From assembly GCA_949291125.1 (NCBI GenBank), contig CASEUJ010000014.1:1-48186 (forward strand): 48,186 nucleotides of DNA. The letters run 5' to 3'. Each line of letters opens with the position of its first letter. The stretch's first letter is position 1. The stretch comes from an uncultured Ruminococcus sp. (lineage in GTDB: Bacteria; Bacillota; Clostridia; Oscillospirales; Ruminococcaceae). Positions 7,445 through 15,817 of this stretch are shown here, piece by piece. The notes below the pieces were generated by a model. That model ran no database searches, was not told the origin of the DNA, and was given only the letters and a program-made list of their open reading frames with translations. The position numbers and the translations under genes are program-made.

Positions 7445-8005
7445 TCAATTTTCACCACCATGGAACAATGCATGATTCGAGATCATTTGTCGCAGGCCAA
7501 TCCACGCCGCGATCAGTGCATAAATCAAAAGCATTATCGGAATCCAGCATAAAAAAACATTGCCAACTCTCAAAAGGGCAATCAAAAATCCAACAGGAAA
7601 GCAAATAGACAATGCATGCTGTACCGCAACGCAAATGCGATAAGCCTGAAAACGCCTATGACTTTTTGCATAGACAATCCGTGCGATAACTGCGATCAGG
7701 ACAACTACCACAGCCAACCCAAGTGTAATACCAATACCAATCACAAATGCAACGCGTGCCGCAAATCTGGGCAATGCATATATGCCACTCGCAAGTCCTT
7801 CCACGAGTATGCCATATCCTTCAACGTCACTGATCTGTTCTTGTGCCCGGGCTTCGGAAATGGAAATGTACAAAGACTGCTGTTCACCCCTTAGCTCTGC
7901 ACATCCGAAATCGATTACAATGCCCAAAATCACACCGGACAAAATTGCTATTCCCAAAAAGCCAAGTGCAAGGATCAAATTCCAATTTGCCGCTCGTCTT
8001 GTCAC
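7445..8005 (-). CDS. Small membrane protein, possibly start-damaged
   Basis: 186 residues from a GTG at 8005, with four hydrophobic segments (about 9-32, 80-110, 130-147, 150-172) and a charged outer loop (about 35-70). No family recognised. The GTG has no ribosome site. By contrast an ATG at 8027-8029, in the same frame, is preceded 8 bases upstream by GGAGGAG (8038-8044), but its third codon is TGA (8021-8023). The gene may therefore have lost its natural start by a nonsense mutation, or translation may reinitiate at the GTG. It lies just after the AraC gene on the same strand. Confidence 0.55.
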   Translation of the reverse strand: MTRRAANWNLILALGFLGIAILSGVILGIVIDFGCAELRGEQQSLYISISEARAQEQISDVEGYGILVEGLASGIYALPRFAARVAFVIGIGITLGLAVVVVLIAVIARIVYAKSHRRFQAYRICVAVQHALSICFPVGFLIALLRVGNVFLCWIPIMLLIYALIAAWIGLRQMISNHALFHGGEN

Positions 8006-8058
8006 TTTGCTAGAATATTTTCAATGCATCCGATTATCTCCTCCTGCAAAACCTTCTC

Positions 8059-8907
8059 TCACCCTGCCGCCTGCACCCGGTCTTCCACGACCTGCAATTT
8101 TTGATAAAAAGAATCATCCCGCAACAGTGCCTGATATTGCTTTGGTGTCAGATCCGCATAGCGTTTGAATTCATGTACCAGATGGGACTGGTCGTAAAAT
8201 CCGGTGTCTATGGCAATCTCTGTCAGCGTGCGTCCCATGGGATCGTTTAGTGCCGAGACTGCCATCTGAAACCGTACGATTTTCGCCAGTTGTTTCGGAC
8301 TAAGTCCCGTCTCTGTCCGGAAGCACTTGTCCAGATAGCGTGTCGTATAGCCGGTCTCTTCAGCAATCTGGTCGATGGCGATGCTGCCGGCGCTACGGAT
8401 CAAAAGGTTTGACGCATGTAGTACCAATAGATTGCTGTGCTCCATCGGTGCTACCCGGCGATAGATGCTTAGATACGAATGAAGGAACGCAGCGACTTGT
8501 TGGCGAAAATCGGTAGTACCACAAATTCCCTCAAACATCCGGTCATCGTGGATGAGATCTGTCAATGGCACCCGATGTCCCACCAGATCTTTCATAATAT
8601 CTGGAGTGTGTCCCAGAATGGGATTATACCCCGGCAGAAAGCGTACGCCAAAATAGCAGGCTTCCGATTCTAACAACACTGGCTCTCGAGAAAGCACAGT
8701 GCCACAGATCTCTGCGCTGGGCTTATTTTTGCCGCAACAGAACACCATGTCCACACAGCCATCCGGAATCGCATAACGAGGATGTGCCCCCGTATTGCAC
8801 TGGTAAAAATGTACAATCCCAAACCGATTGAAAATATATTTATAATACGATTTCGAAGAAGTCACAAAAAAAGGCTGCTTAGGTGTCATATAAACTTGTT
8901 GTTCCAT
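8059..8907 (-). CDS. AraC-family transcriptional regulator
   Basis: 282 residues. The N-terminal sensory part (about 1-150) contains IPDGCVDMVFCCG and a FGVRFLPG segment, as in AraC proteins with a DUF6597-like domain. The C-terminal double helix-turn-helix (about 180-270) has AEETGYTTRYLDKCFRTETG and the second-helix signature AIDTGFYDQSHLVHEFKRY. Its ligand is unknown. It has its own promoter (8954-8982) downstream of the permease terminator. Control of the oxidation operon upstream or of the membrane proteins downstream is possible but unproven. A tail fragment of a paralog lies at 7187-7276. Confidence 0.9.
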   Translation of the reverse strand: MEQQVYMTPKQPFFVTSSKSYYKYIFNRFGIVHFYQCNTGAHPRYAIPDGCVDMVFCCGKNKPSAEICGTVLSREPVLLESEACYFGVRFLPGYNPILGHTPDIMKDLVGHRVPLTDLIHDDRMFEGICGTTDFRQQVAAFLHSYLSIYRRVAPMEHSNLLVLHASNLLIRSAGSIAIDQIAEETGYTTRYLDKCFRTETGLSPKQLAKIVRFQMAVSALNDPMGRTLTEIAIDTGFYDQSHLVHEFKRYADLTPKQYQALLRDDSFYQKLQVVEDRVQAAG

Positions 8908-8953
8908 GCATGCTCACCTCAGAAAGCAAAAAATTCAATGTCATTTTTTTATT

Positions 8954-8982
8954 ATTATAGTGCATTATCCTACAAAAAGCAA
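8954..8982 (-). promoter_or_regulatory. Promoter of the AraC regulator gene
   Basis: TTGCTT (8982-8977), 17-bp spacer, TATAAT (8959-8954) on the minus strand, about 50 bases before the ATG. Confidence 0.7.
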
Positions 8983-9033
8983 GTGATCAGGAAGTTTTTT
9001 CAGAAAAAAAAGAAAAGTGGCCGCAAAGCCTAT

Positions 9034-9077
9034 CAAAAAAAGTGTCCGGATCTGCGTGCACAGATTCCAGACACTTT
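9034..9077 (-). terminator. Terminator of the oxidation operon
   Basis: AAGTGTCTGG...CCGGACACTT stem with an inner ATCTG/CAGAT pairing (9041-9077), followed on the minus strand by TTTTTTT. It lies about 20 bases after the permease stop. Confidence 0.85.
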
Positions 9078-9096
9078 CTCAATTTACGGTAAATAA

Positions 9097-10575
9097 TTAT
9101 GACTCCGGTCGGGTACCGGTGTTGGTGTCCGCAGGCAGCGCCTCTACATCCGGCACCGCCTGCATATGCAGACGCTTTGCCAATTTCGGATAATGATTGA
9201 TCTGATAAAGATCCGATTCCATCGCCATGACCTCTTTGATCTGATATGCCTTGAACATGGGGCGTTTCATCACATACTTGATCCAGAAGAAAGCATAGAC
9301 GCACAGAATCGCCAACACGACCACAAAGATCAGGTAAATCCGTTTTTTCACATCCCAGCTGGGGTCAATATTGTAGATCATAAAGCCATTACCGATGATG
9401 CCAATGATCGGGATCACGGGCCCGAGCGGCAATTTAAAGGTACGGGGTGCCTTGGGCAGACGGCGGCGCAGGATCAGTACATCCAGATGGAGAATGATGT
9501 AAGAGAAAATCCAGAAAGTACAGCCGGTGAGAATCAGGAAGGTCAGCTGGCTGCTGGTGGAGAGACCGGTGGCATTGATCAAAACCATTGCCGCCGCCAC
9601 AAGCAGTAATCCCACATAGGCCGTGCCGCGTTTGTTCCGACGTTGAAATACATCAGGCAGAAGCTTGATCTTTGCCATCCCGGAACAGATCTGAGATATA
9701 GAAAACAAGGCCGTATTCAGCGTGCTGATAACAGCCAGCAGGGAAACAACAGTCATCCAAATAGTTCCGACTTTACCACACAACAGTGTACCATAAAGAA
9801 TATGGGGAACGGTGCTGGCACCAAGTTCGTCCCACGGGGTGTAGTGGCTAAATCCGATGGTCATAAAGATCTGCATCACTAGGATGATCACAAGACTAAT
9901 CACCATACCAATGGGAACCTTTTTGCGAGGATTCTTTACCTGGGTAGAAATCGGTATGATAAATTCCACACCGATAAACAGAAAGAATGCAAGTCCCAAC
10001 AGCGAGAACACATCCCCCGGTGCAGAAGAAATTACGGCCTCCTGTTCTACCACCTGACCCGTACCTAGCTTAAAGGTACCCATGAGTCCCAAGAAAATCA
10101 GCGAACCGATTAGACCATACGCCACAATGTTTTGCACTTTTGCAAACATATCAACGCCGAACAAGTTGAGAATCGTCAGGATCACGATCAACGCAATGGA
10201 ATAGACCGATCCGGAAATGGGAATATCGGAGAATACACTGCTGAGGGTATTGCCAAACATAGCCGCTTCAGAACTTCCCATGATCGTCTGGCATGTCAGG
10301 TAACCACCGACCGTAATAACGATCGATACAAACGGGCCAAGACAAGCAAGCGTATATTGCGCCATACCGCCAGTCAGGTTGGGCATCAGAGCGTTTAGCT
10401 CACAGATCGACAGCGCCGTTAAAATATTAAATGCACAGGCAATTGCCATGGTGATGATAAACGGCGTACCAATCGCAGCAGAGCCCTGTCCGATCGAAAG
10501 CAGACAGCTTGTGGCAACGATCAGACCCACGCCTGTCGCAATAATGCTTGGCAGTCCAAGTTTTTTCTGTTCCAT
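9097..10575 (-). CDS. APC-family amino acid permease
   Basis: 492 residues and about 12 membrane helices. The first helix, ATGVGLIVATSCLLSIGQG, has the unwound glycine-rich pattern of APC amino acid/polyamine transporters. The long hydrophilic C-terminus (about 425-492) is cytoplasmic. Substrate not determinable; by context an amino acid or an N-substituted amino acid oxidised by the upstream enzymes. The ATG at 10575 is preferred over an in-frame TTG three codons upstream. It is the last gene of the operon, 21 bases downstream of the P-II gene, and is followed by a terminator. The P-II neighbour suggests gated transport. Confidence 0.88.
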   Translation of the reverse strand: MEQKKLGLPSIIATGVGLIVATSCLLSIGQGSAAIGTPFIITMAIACAFNILTALSICELNALMPNLTGGMAQYTLACLGPFVSIVITVGGYLTCQTIMGSSEAAMFGNTLSSVFSDIPISGSVYSIALIVILTILNLFGVDMFAKVQNIVAYGLIGSLIFLGLMGTFKLGTGQVVEQEAVISSAPGDVFSLLGLAFFLFIGVEFIIPISTQVKNPRKKVPIGMVISLVIILVMQIFMTIGFSHYTPWDELGASTVPHILYGTLLCGKVGTIWMTVVSLLAVISTLNTALFSISQICSGMAKIKLLPDVFQRRNKRGTAYVGLLLVAAAMVLINATGLSTSSQLTFLILTGCTFWIFSYIILHLDVLILRRRLPKAPRTFKLPLGPVIPIIGIIGNGFMIYNIDPSWDVKKRIYLIFVVVLAILCVYAFFWIKYVMKRPMFKAYQIKEVMAMESDLYQINHYPKLAKRLHMQAVPDVEALPADTNTGTRPES

Positions 10576-10596
10576 ATCGGGCAAACCTTCTTTCTC

Positions 10597-10959
10597 TTAT
10601 TTTTCACCCTCGGCGAGTGCTTCATATCCTTCCTCACCAGTACGAACACGGACAACATTGGTCACATCGGAGACAAAAATCTTACCGTCACCAATATGGC
10701 CGGTGTATAGCTCTTTTTTCACAAATTCCAGTAACGCATCCAGTTCTTCGGTGGGCACAACCATCATGACCACTTCCTTGGGCAACAGGCTGATTTCCGC
10801 ATTGTTCTGCGCCACCTCGAACTCCTGGGTGCCGTGCTGTACGCCGCAGCCCAGTACCTGATATACAGTCATGCCAGAGATATGGAATTTCCCCAACGCC
10901 TTCCGCAGTGGCTCAATTTTAGAGATTCCAGTAATGATTTCAACTCTTGAAAATTTCAT
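10597..10959 (-). CDS. P-II-family signalling protein with atypical T-loop
   Basis: 120 residues. P-II trimers bind ATP/ADP and 2-oxoglutarate and control transporters and enzymes. The signature region TGHIGDGKIFV and the C-terminal RVRTGEEG are clear, as is GMTVYQVLGCG before the T-loop. The T-loop (about 37-59) differs from GlnB/GlnK: no tyrosine stands at the position uridylylated in proteobacteria, and the loop appears one residue longer. GGAGGAAC precedes the ATG at 10959; a GTG four codons earlier overlaps that ribosome site. It is encoded between an oxidase subunit and a permease, 21 bases from the permease, so the permease is the likeliest target. Confidence 0.9.
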   Translation of the reverse strand: MKFSRVEIITGISKIEPLRKALGKFHISGMTVYQVLGCGVQHGTQEFEVAQNNAEISLLPKEVVMMVVPTEELDALLEFVKKELYTGHIGDGKIFVSDVTNVVRVRTGEEGYEALAEGEK

Positions 10960-10975
10960 ATGTTCCTCCACTTTT

Positions 10976-11007
10976 ACACCGAACTTTCGGTGTCATTCTC
11001 AATTATA
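10976..11007 (-). promoter_or_regulatory. Possible P-II promoter -10 with palindromic operator
   Basis: A perfect 8-bp inverted repeat (ACACCGAA-CT-TTCGGTGT, 10976-10993) lies between a TATAAT (11007-11002 on the minus strand) and the P-II ribosome site. The 183-base gap before this gene is the largest inside the operon, which fits an internal regulated promoter. The -35 is weak. A second imperfect dyad (GGATGGAAATATTTCATCC) lies at about 11051-11069. Confidence 0.5.
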
Positions 11008-11142
11008 ACGTCCATACGTAGCATCATACATAAAAAGACAAAGACATCGGGATGGAAATATTTCATCCACAACGCCCTTGTCATTTTTTCAAATTATCGC
11101 AAATTCACAGGTAAAACAAATATAAAAACTGAACCCGTATCA

Positions 11143-12252
11143 TCAAAAACGATCATACCGCAGCGCCGATAAATCCACCGACGGTGTCTTACCCATAGCA
11201 AGTTCGGACAATACCATTCCTACCGCCGGAGAAATGCCGAATCCATGACCGGTAAAGCCGCATGCCAGAATCAGACCCGGCACCTCATCCACCGGACTAA
11301 TCACCGGAACATGGTCGGCGCAGGCGTCCATCCAGCCGGCCCAGCTCCGCACCACTTTGATATCTGCCAGAGACGGAAAATATTGCATGATCCCGCGGCA
11401 AGCCGCCGATGCGGCGCCGCTGGAAGAAACGGGTCTACCAGGCTTAGCAAAGGGTTCTAATCCTGAATTCAGGCCAAAGACAAAAGAACCATGTTCCGTC
11501 TGGTGACCATAGAAGTCGGCGTCCGCTGTCCCCAACATCTGCCAAAACATGGGCGCCGCTGCCTCAGTGACGAGTGTCTCTAACAGCACCGGTTGCATCG
11601 GCACATCGATGCCGACAGTCGACGCGATAAAGCGGCTTTCATACCCTGCCGCCAGAATGATCGTATCGCCCTCATAGATGTTGCCGGACGCGGTCACTAC
11701 CTGACGGGCGCGTCCCTTGATTTTGCGCAGTTCTATGACTTTTTCTCCGGAAATGAAGTGTGCGCCTAGACGCCGCGCCATCTTATAATACCCCATTGTC
11801 GCCATCAAGGGATTGGCGTGGCCATCCGTAGGGCACCAGCTTGCACAGGTAACCGCATCGGAGAGATAGGGGTTGATGCGTCTTGCCTCATCGCCACTGA
11901 TCATCCGCACATCCAGTCCACACGCCGACGCACGGTCGGTCAGCCCCTCCAAAATTTTCTTATGCTCCGGGGTGCGACCAAGACGCAGATTCCCCTGTTG
12001 ATAATATTCCACATTCGTTTCCAACATATCTGACAGCTTTGGCCAGATGTTGCGAATGGCATACATAATCAAGGGCAATTCTCTCGGGTCACGTCCGGAC
12101 TGGCGAACACCACCACCATTACGAGTCGAACCGCCGTTGCCGATATTGTCGCTGCCTTCCAGAACCAGAACGGAAACGCCTTCTTTTGCCAGATTATACG
12201 CCGCCGCACAGCCAATAATGCCGCCGCCGACAATAATTACTTCTGCATTCAT
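11143..12252 (-). CDS. FAD-dependent amino acid oxidase, catalytic (DAO-type) subunit
   Basis: 369 residues. The DAO fold starts with the dinucleotide-binding VIIVGGGIIGCAAAYNLAKEG (4-24), followed by GNGGSTRNGGGVRQSG, the family's FAD-contacting region (about 42-57). The C-terminal half has SWAGWMDACADHVPVI and CGFTGHGFGISPAVG (about 333-347), as in glycine/sarcosine/proline oxidase beta subunits. It should oxidise a secondary or N-substituted amino acid and pass electrons to the partner subunits. The ATG at 12252 has GGAGGAAAC upstream and overlaps the preceding stop by 4 bases. Resembles OoxB/HcnC/SoxB-type subunits; the substrate is inferred only. Confidence 0.85.
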   Translation of the reverse strand: MNAEVIIVGGGIIGCAAAYNLAKEGVSVLVLEGSDNIGNGGSTRNGGGVRQSGRDPRELPLIMYAIRNIWPKLSDMLETNVEYYQQGNLRLGRTPEHKKILEGLTDRASACGLDVRMISGDEARRINPYLSDAVTCASWCPTDGHANPLMATMGYYKMARRLGAHFISGEKVIELRKIKGRARQVVTASGNIYEGDTIILAAGYESRFIASTVGIDVPMQPVLLETLVTEAAAPMFWQMLGTADADFYGHQTEHGSFVFGLNSGLEPFAKPGRPVSSSGAASAACRGIMQYFPSLADIKVVRSWAGWMDACADHVPVISPVDEVPGLILACGFTGHGFGISPAVGMVLSELAMGKTPSVDLSALRYDRF

Positions 12253-12569
12253 TTCGTTTCCTCCTTGTCCCGCGCAAATAGACGCATCTCTATGGGGCGC
12301 ATAGGCGCTCTGCCAGTTGCCGGCTCCAGAGTATCCGGACGGACGCCCAGCTCTCGTGCCACAATTCCCTTCACCAACTTCGTACAAGTCTGGCCTTGAC
12401 ACAGTCCCATACCGGTGCGTAAATAACGGCGAATTTCTGTGAGCGTGAACATTCCATCATGCACTGCACGACGAATCTCACCTTTGGTAATCTCCTCACA
12501 ACGACAGACGATCATATCGTCATCCGGCTGGGGCACAAAAGGTTTCAGATCTCTATTTCTGTCATTCAT
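12249..12569 (-). CDS. BFD-like [2Fe-2S] subunit
   Basis: 106 residues. Contains the bacterioferritin-associated-ferredoxin-like iron-sulfur motif: CRCEEIT (about 22-28) and GLCQGQTC (about 55-62), four cysteines in the usual C-x-C...C-x4-C spacing. In multi-subunit amino acid dehydrogenases this small domain is often fused to the larger FAD subunit; here it is separate. It overlaps both neighbours by ATGA, so it is translationally coupled and probably forms a complex with the FAD proteins. The C-terminal 30 residues are basic and of unknown role. Confidence 0.85.
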   Translation of the reverse strand: MNDRNRDLKPFVPQPDDDMIVCRCEEITKGEIRRAVHDGMFTLTEIRRYLRTGMGLCQGQTCTKLVKGIVARELGVRPDTLEPATGRAPMRPIEMRLFARDKEETK

Positions 12570-14158
12570 ACTGTCTCCTCCTTCCGGAAAAACCGCGCCT
12601 GCATGGCATATGCTGTCGGCACCTGCATAGTGAGCAAATGGGTGTGGTCAAAAGCTTTGGCACTCCGGACGGATACCACTGTGGCATTACATACCGGCTT
12701 ACCTTCACGGTTCAGCGCCACACCCTTGTCTCCCTTCTGGGGTAAAGGTAAAAATTCATAGGGCAAGGTGATCTCCGCCATACCATCTCCCCGATCTTCA
12801 TTCACTAAGAAAATTGCCTGACCAGAACAGGATGCCACACACATGCCGCAACCGGTGCAAGTCTGTTCCGGATCAATCGACGGCAACGCGGTGATATTGC
12901 TACCCACTTGAATGCAATGCTTGGGACAAGCGTCCTGACAGGGGTTACAGGGGATATTCTGGGTACATTCAATCACCGGGTGTATGCCCTTGTTGTGAAT
13001 CACACCGGGGAAACGCCCGATCTCGTCTTCCGCCACAAACCCATGTTTCAACAGATTTTCCGAAATGGCAATCCCTTCGTCAGTTTCAGTGATCTGTTTG
13101 CCGCGCATTCCCGGTGCAAACATCCCCTGACGCAAACCATCCAGTGCCGCTTCCTGCTTCTCAATCTCTGCTTTACCCTCGGATTCGGAAAGGAATCCCA
13201 GACGCATAGCGGCAGCAATGCCAGCAATGCGCCCCTCAATCATAGCGCTGGAAGCTTCTTCAATGCCGGAAACATCTCCGGCAGCATAGATACCGGGAAT
13301 TGAAGTCTCGCCGAAGGCATTCACTACAGGTACAAAGCCGGCCTTTGCCGGGTTATCCTCCATCTGACATCCTGCCATATCACAGAGCTTGGACATGGGT
13401 GACAGTCCCACTGCCAGACAGATGGTATCCACATCAAAGTGCTTTTCCGTCCCCGGAATTACCTGCCAATTCGCATCGACCTCTCCGATCGTCACACCAG
13501 TAACACAATCATCGCCGTCGGCGGAAACAATAGTATGAGAAAGATAAAAAGGTACGCCACAGCGTGCCACTTTTGCCGCATGGACGCCATAGCCGCCCAC
13601 ACGTGGTGCTGCATCTGCCACAGCCACAACTTCACAGCCCGCCTGCATTAACTGAAAGCTGACCACAAGTCCCACGTTGCCGGAGCCCAGCATCAACACA
13701 CGCTTACCCGGCAATGTGCCATGAAGATTCATCATCGTCTGTGCCGCGCCAGCGCCGATGACACCGGGAAGCGTCCATCCGGGGAATGTCACCATATTTT
13801 CACTCGCACCCGTTGCAATCAGGATAGTATCACCCTTGACATGCTCCACATGATCGCCGATCTGTACCGTGACCTCCTTTTCTGGGAAAATACCGATGAC
13901 AATGGCATTGAGTACAACCTCTACACCGCGCGCAGCCGCCTCTGCAAGCAGTTCTTCGCCGATATGAAAGCCGCGGATCTTCGCCTTATGTTCCTTCGAG
14001 CCGAAAAACTTGTGGATTTGCTTGAATAATTGTCCGCCAGGCTTGGCGTTTTCATCGTATACCACAACTTTTAAGCCGTGCTTTGCCGCCTCGATCGCCG
14101 CCGAAAGCCCTGCCGGACCTGCGCCGGCGATCACCAGATCATATCGTTTCATGCTCAT
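12566..14158 (-). CDS. FAD/4Fe-4S electron-transfer subunit of an amino acid oxidase
   Basis: 530 residues. Pyridine-nucleotide-disulfide oxidoreductase fold with an FAD site (VIAGAGPAGLSAAIEAAKHG, 8-27), a second nucleotide-binding site (VLMLGSGNVGLVVSFQLMQAG, about 155-175) and GIYAAGDVSG for the FAD ribityl contact. The C-terminal part carries a ferredoxin domain with two cysteine clusters (CNPCQDACP, and CTGCGMCVASC about 40 residues later), suggesting two [4Fe-4S] clusters. This corresponds to the alpha subunit of opine/proline/sarcosine dehydrogenase complexes (HcnB/OoxA type) with extra clusters in place of a fused BFD domain. Four-base overlaps couple it to both neighbours. Confidence 0.85.
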   Translation of the reverse strand: MSMKRYDLVIAGAGPAGLSAAIEAAKHGLKVVVYDENAKPGGQLFKQIHKFFGSKEHKAKIRGFHIGEELLAEAAARGVEVVLNAIVIGIFPEKEVTVQIGDHVEHVKGDTILIATGASENMVTFPGWTLPGVIGAGAAQTMMNLHGTLPGKRVLMLGSGNVGLVVSFQLMQAGCEVVAVADAAPRVGGYGVHAAKVARCGVPFYLSHTIVSADGDDCVTGVTIGEVDANWQVIPGTEKHFDVDTICLAVGLSPMSKLCDMAGCQMEDNPAKAGFVPVVNAFGETSIPGIYAAGDVSGIEEASSAMIEGRIAGIAAAMRLGFLSESEGKAEIEKQEAALDGLRQGMFAPGMRGKQITETDEGIAISENLLKHGFVAEDEIGRFPGVIHNKGIHPVIECTQNIPCNPCQDACPKHCIQVGSNITALPSIDPEQTCTGCGMCVASCSGQAIFLVNEDRGDGMAEITLPYEFLPLPQKGDKGVALNREGKPVCNATVVSVRSAKAFDHTHLLTMQVPTAYAMQARFFRKEETV

Positions 14159-14481
14159 GCTGTCTCTCCTTCCGGTTGTTTTGCGCTAACGTCGTATTGG
14201 GTGCGTACATCCATCCCTGCCTCCAAAGGTGTGATGCAAGTACGCACATTCGGCTTGCCATCCACCACCATGACGCAGTCCGTACAGCGTCCAATGGCAC
14301 AAAAAATACCGCGCGGCTCGTGTTTCTTTTTGGTATATCGATGTACCATCACGCCGGCATTTTTCAGTGCCATGGCGATAGGCTCGCCGGCATAGCCCTG
14401 TAATTCTTTTCCGTCGAATGTAAACGAGACAAGCTCGCCCTTTTCATATGTCCCTAAGATCGGATGCTCTTGAATTCTCAT
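14155..14481 (-). CDS. [2Fe-2S] ferredoxin-like subunit
   Basis: 108 residues. The HcnA-like (Fer2_4) fold is indicated by CAIGRCTDC (C-x4-C-x2-C) and a fourth cysteine 12 residues on (RTC). Such subunits supply a plant-type [2Fe-2S] cluster to the FAD complex. GGAGGAAC lies before the ATG at 14481. It follows the cyclodeaminase-like gene by 30 bases and overlaps the FAD subunit gene by 4. Together with the next three genes it makes a four-subunit oxidase. Confidence 0.85.
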   Translation of the reverse strand: MRIQEHPILGTYEKGELVSFTFDGKELQGYAGEPIAMALKNAGVMVHRYTKKKHEPRGIFCAIGRCTDCVMVVDGKPNVRTCITPLEAGMDVRTQYDVSAKQPEGETA

Positions 14482-14511
14482 GTCAGTTCCTCCTGTTGTA
14501 ATTTCTGCTAC

Positions 14512-15645
14512 TCACATCATCTGGGGCACGTGCCAAAGATTGAGCTTTGTGCCAATGCCTTTTTTTAGTGCATTGCGATATACCACCGTGCCCCATGCTA
14601 CATCTTCTACTGGCATACCACCAATGGAGTAAACAATGATCTCATCATTCTTCCGGTGCAACGGGATATTACCCATCAGAATATCGCCTAGGTCGTCCAC
14701 CTGATCCAGGGTCATCTTGCCATCGGCAATTAGATCCATCACATGCACTGCCGGGATTGGCACAGTGTTATAGGCATTGGGCTTCATCTCTTCCTCCCAT
14801 GCCTCATAGAGCTTGATATTGTCAGTGACAGTTCTGGCACGGTTGATGATAAAGTCGTCGTCAAACCGCAGAGCCGCAGTAGAGCTGATCAGCGCCCCCG
14901 GCTTAATCCATTCCTCAGCGATATAGGGGTATTCTGTTGGATTGCCGGTAGGTGTAGAAGTGCTGGCGGAGACGATATCCGAATCTCGCACAGCCTCTTC
15001 ATTGCTGTCTACAGCGTAGACATTGACGCTTGGATATTCCGCCTTCACATAGTCGATGAACTTCTGGAGAGATGCCTTGCCTCGACCCTTAACCTTTACT
15101 GTTTCTACGCCCGGCCGAACTGCCATAATGGCGGCCAACGCCGTCTCACTCATGACGCCAGGACCGATGATACCAACAGTCTTGGCGTCGGGATCGGATA
15201 GGTGCTTATATCCCACGCCGGGCACTGCGCCAGTGCGATAGGCAGATAGGATGTTTGCCGACATATACGCCAGGGGTGCGCCGGTGTCCTTATCATTCAA
15301 AGTAAGCATCAGAATGGAACGGGGTAACCCCTTCTTCTTATTCTCACAATTAGAGCCATACCACTTGACGCCTGCCATATCGAACTTTCCGCCCAAATAC
15401 GCCGGCATTGCCATAAAGCGGCGATCTGGACCATCTACCGGCATTTCCGGGAAGGGTGAAGATTCCGGAAACATCACCATACAGCCATGAGAGTTGCCGT
15501 TGGCGCCTCCCATGCGATAGTTGCCTTGCTTCATCAGCTTGAACATTTCTTCCATTGCCTCAATGCAGCCCGACATATCCTTGACGCCTGCCGCCACCAT
15601 ATCGTCTTCATTCAAATACAAAAAATCAACTTCTGGATAACTCAT
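14512..15645 (-). CDS. Ornithine cyclodeaminase / mu-crystallin family protein
   Basis: 377 residues. NAD-dependent fold with the nucleotide-binding TVGIIGPGVMSETALAAI (about 169-186), preceded by AYRTGAVPGVGYKHL, a family signature. Family members catalyse ornithine cyclisation to proline, imine/ketimine reduction or opine and alanine dehydrogenase reactions. Similar clostridial proteins are sometimes labelled 'tyramine oxidase subunit B', which the sequence does not explain. GGAGG about 10 bases before the ATG at 15645 sets the start; a longer open frame upstream is not supported. It is the first gene of the operon. The pairing with HcnABC-like oxidases recalls Ti-plasmid opine catabolism (oxidase plus ocd). 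Confidence 0.85.
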   Translation of the reverse strand: MSYPEVDFLYLNEDDMVAAGVKDMSGCIEAMEEMFKLMKQGNYRMGGANGNSHGCMVMFPESSPFPEMPVDGPDRRFMAMPAYLGGKFDMAGVKWYGSNCENKKKGLPRSILMLTLNDKDTGAPLAYMSANILSAYRTGAVPGVGYKHLSDPDAKTVGIIGPGVMSETALAAIMAVRPGVETVKVKGRGKASLQKFIDYVKAEYPSVNVYAVDSNEEAVRDSDIVSASTSTPTGNPTEYPYIAEEWIKPGALISSTAALRFDDDFIINRARTVTDNIKLYEAWEEEMKPNAYNTVPIPAVHVMDLIADGKMTLDQVDDLGDILMGNIPLHRKNDEIIVYSIGGMPVEDVAWGTVVYRNALKKGIGTKLNLWHVPQMM

Positions 15646-15670
15646 CTGGAAATACCTCCCATATTGAATA

Positions 15671-15722
15671 TAAAAATAAAAGGAGCCCGGATGATCCTCT
15701 CTGATCATTACCGAACTCCTTT
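15671..15722 (-). terminator. leuA terminator or attenuator of the oxidation operon
   Basis: AGGAG (15720-15716 on the minus strand) pairs with CTCCT (15685-15681), with inner CGG/CCG and ATGATC/GATCAT pairings, followed by TTTTATTTTTA. It lies 95 bases after leuA and just before the cyclodeaminase gene. No convincing promoter is visible between leuA and the operon, so partial read-through is possible. Confidence 0.7.
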
Positions 15723-15817
15723 GTTCTGTTGTTATCTTACCACGTCTACATCAAAAAGAATTGTAAAAAACGGAACTGACGCACCAGCACGACATCTTAC
15801 TGGGATATTTCCCGATC

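Noticed and set aside
8021-8023. TGA as a selenocysteine codon
   Set aside because: Position three of a membrane protein with no cysteine-bearing motif and no stem-loop typical of a SECIS element.
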